From: Tupaia tana
Lineage: Eukaryota; Chordata; Mammalia; Scandentia; Tupaiidae
DNA: 64,000 nucleotides
Reading direction: 5' to 3'
NCBI GenBank assembly: GCA_026018925.1
Contig: JAKSZU010000025.1
Span: 23,074,891 to 23,138,890 of the forward strand
The notes beneath the pieces were generated by a model. The model was given only the letters and a program-made list of their open reading frames with translations. It was not told the origin of the DNA and searched no databases. Of the stretch, positions 63,086 to 64,000 are shown piece by piece; the stretch's first letter is position 1; each line of letters opens with the position of its first letter. The translations under genes were made by a program, and so were the position numbers.

Positions 63086-64000
63086 GAGTCACAACAGTAA
63101 GACAAATATTATTTACCAGGTCTTAGGAAATGTGTATAAGAATTCTGGGAAGCCTTATAATAATTTCACCACTCAAAGGGTGCCCAGGACCGAAATCACC
63201 TGAGCAGGGAAACCTGGCTTTGTATTCAGTGTGTAATCCCCGTAGCCAGCAGCCCAATATCACATCACTGGCCTAACGCTGTAATCTCTGAGCTGTCTCT
63301 TCAAGTTCTGAAGTATAAGTGAGCTGCTTTTTTTTTTTTTTTAACCCTCTATGGGCACAGAGACTTCTGGCCCTTCCCTTTCTCATTCCAAATGCTCCAA
63401 AACCAGCTCAAGTTTCCTCTCCTCCAGGAAGTGGGAGAGAACTGACAGCTGTTGGCTACTGCCTACCATCCCCCTGGTATCATTGCATCATTGTGTAAGC
63501 AGTGATCCTAGCAAGACCCAGTCAATACACTGGCAGTGGTCAGAGGATGACCTGCTTCTCAAAAAGCCATTCACAGGTCAAATTTGCATGGAGGCTGAAC
63601 CGTCCTCTGGGAAAACATCTCGGTTTTGTTCATGGTTGGATGTCAGTCATGCTGCCTGACAGTTATGAGGGAGATTGGTGGGGATGAGCTTAAAGGGGCT
63701 GAGAAAGAAATTGATCCCAGGGAGCTGAGTCTTAGGCTCAGCAATAGGTCCTAAGGGCTGTGGAGGAGAATAGGTTTGGGTTTACTAGTGTAGCTATCAG
63801 AGGATCTTTTCTTAAGCCTGCCCTTCTAGAAATAGTTCAAAATAGAAAGAACTGTTGCACTAAATTCTAAATTTCTGCAGACTTACCAGGCTGTGGGGTG
63901 CATTCATTGAGAATAAATAAGGGAGAGGACAATTTTCTGTCTTCCACTTTTCAAAGCAATGACTGTTAAGTCCTGCATCTGGCTGAATGTACACTAATTC
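63086..64000. other. Intergenic DNA, nothing recognised
   Basis: No exon, RNA gene or clear repeat seen. The open frame at 63351-63659 has no family resemblance. Confidence 0.4.

Noticed and set aside
55870..64000. A second gene (for example SLC34A2, which lies beyond SEL1L3 in human).
   Set aside because: No exon-like conserved frame or splice pair was found. The neighbour, if conserved, is expected further away.

Overview
The window is nuclear genomic DNA from a placental mammal. It holds the 3' half of one protein-coding gene, SEL1L3 (suppressor of lin-12-like 3, a Sel1-repeat membrane protein), on the + strand. Fifteen coding exons between 2761 and 54609 encode about 608 residues, from the middle of the protein to its stop codon. 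Exons are bounded by AG/GT sites with compatible phases, except one acceptor where a single extra base appears (45593). The gene starts upstream of the window. A 3'UTR follows to a poly(A) signal at 55841. The rest, about 55.9-64 kb, is intergenic, and no second functional gene was found.

Species: I cannot name it. The DNA lacks Alu, B1/B2, carnivore CAN and equid ERE SINEs as I know them. It is instead packed with about 40 copies of a tRNA-headed SINE whose head best resembles tRNA-Gln. The SINE comes in a long form (about 270 bp, ending in CCTATAGCAAAAACCTCTC plus poly(A)) and a short form (about 170 bp, ending in GGTCAAATTAAA plus A-rich DNA). A second, older tRNA-headed SINE family is also present. 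A non-model placental lineage such as a colugo is possible but unproven.

Layout: 1-2760 intron with SINEs; 2761-5708 exons E1-E2; 5709-15534 long intron; 15535-27776 exons E3-E7; 27777-32121 intron with an old antisense L1 and a processed copy of RBIS (C8orf59) that is split by a SINE; 32122-32205 exon E8; 32206-37982 intron with a 13-copy, 42-bp minisatellite; 37983-39440 exons E9-E11; 39441-45592 intron with an L1 3' end and a 100-N assembly gap; 45593-46795 exons E12-E14; 46796-54476 intron; 54477-54609 last coding exon; 54610 to about 55865 3'UTR; then repeats, including MaLR-type LTRs, an L1 3' end and (TA)n.

I found no new biological system. The points most worth checking are the one-base shift at the E12 acceptor, the RBIS retrocopy with its SINE and exact target-site duplication, the two-type minisatellite whose edge is copied into a nearby SINE, an assembly gap whose two edges overlap by 17 bp, and the poorly known SINE families with several nested insertions.
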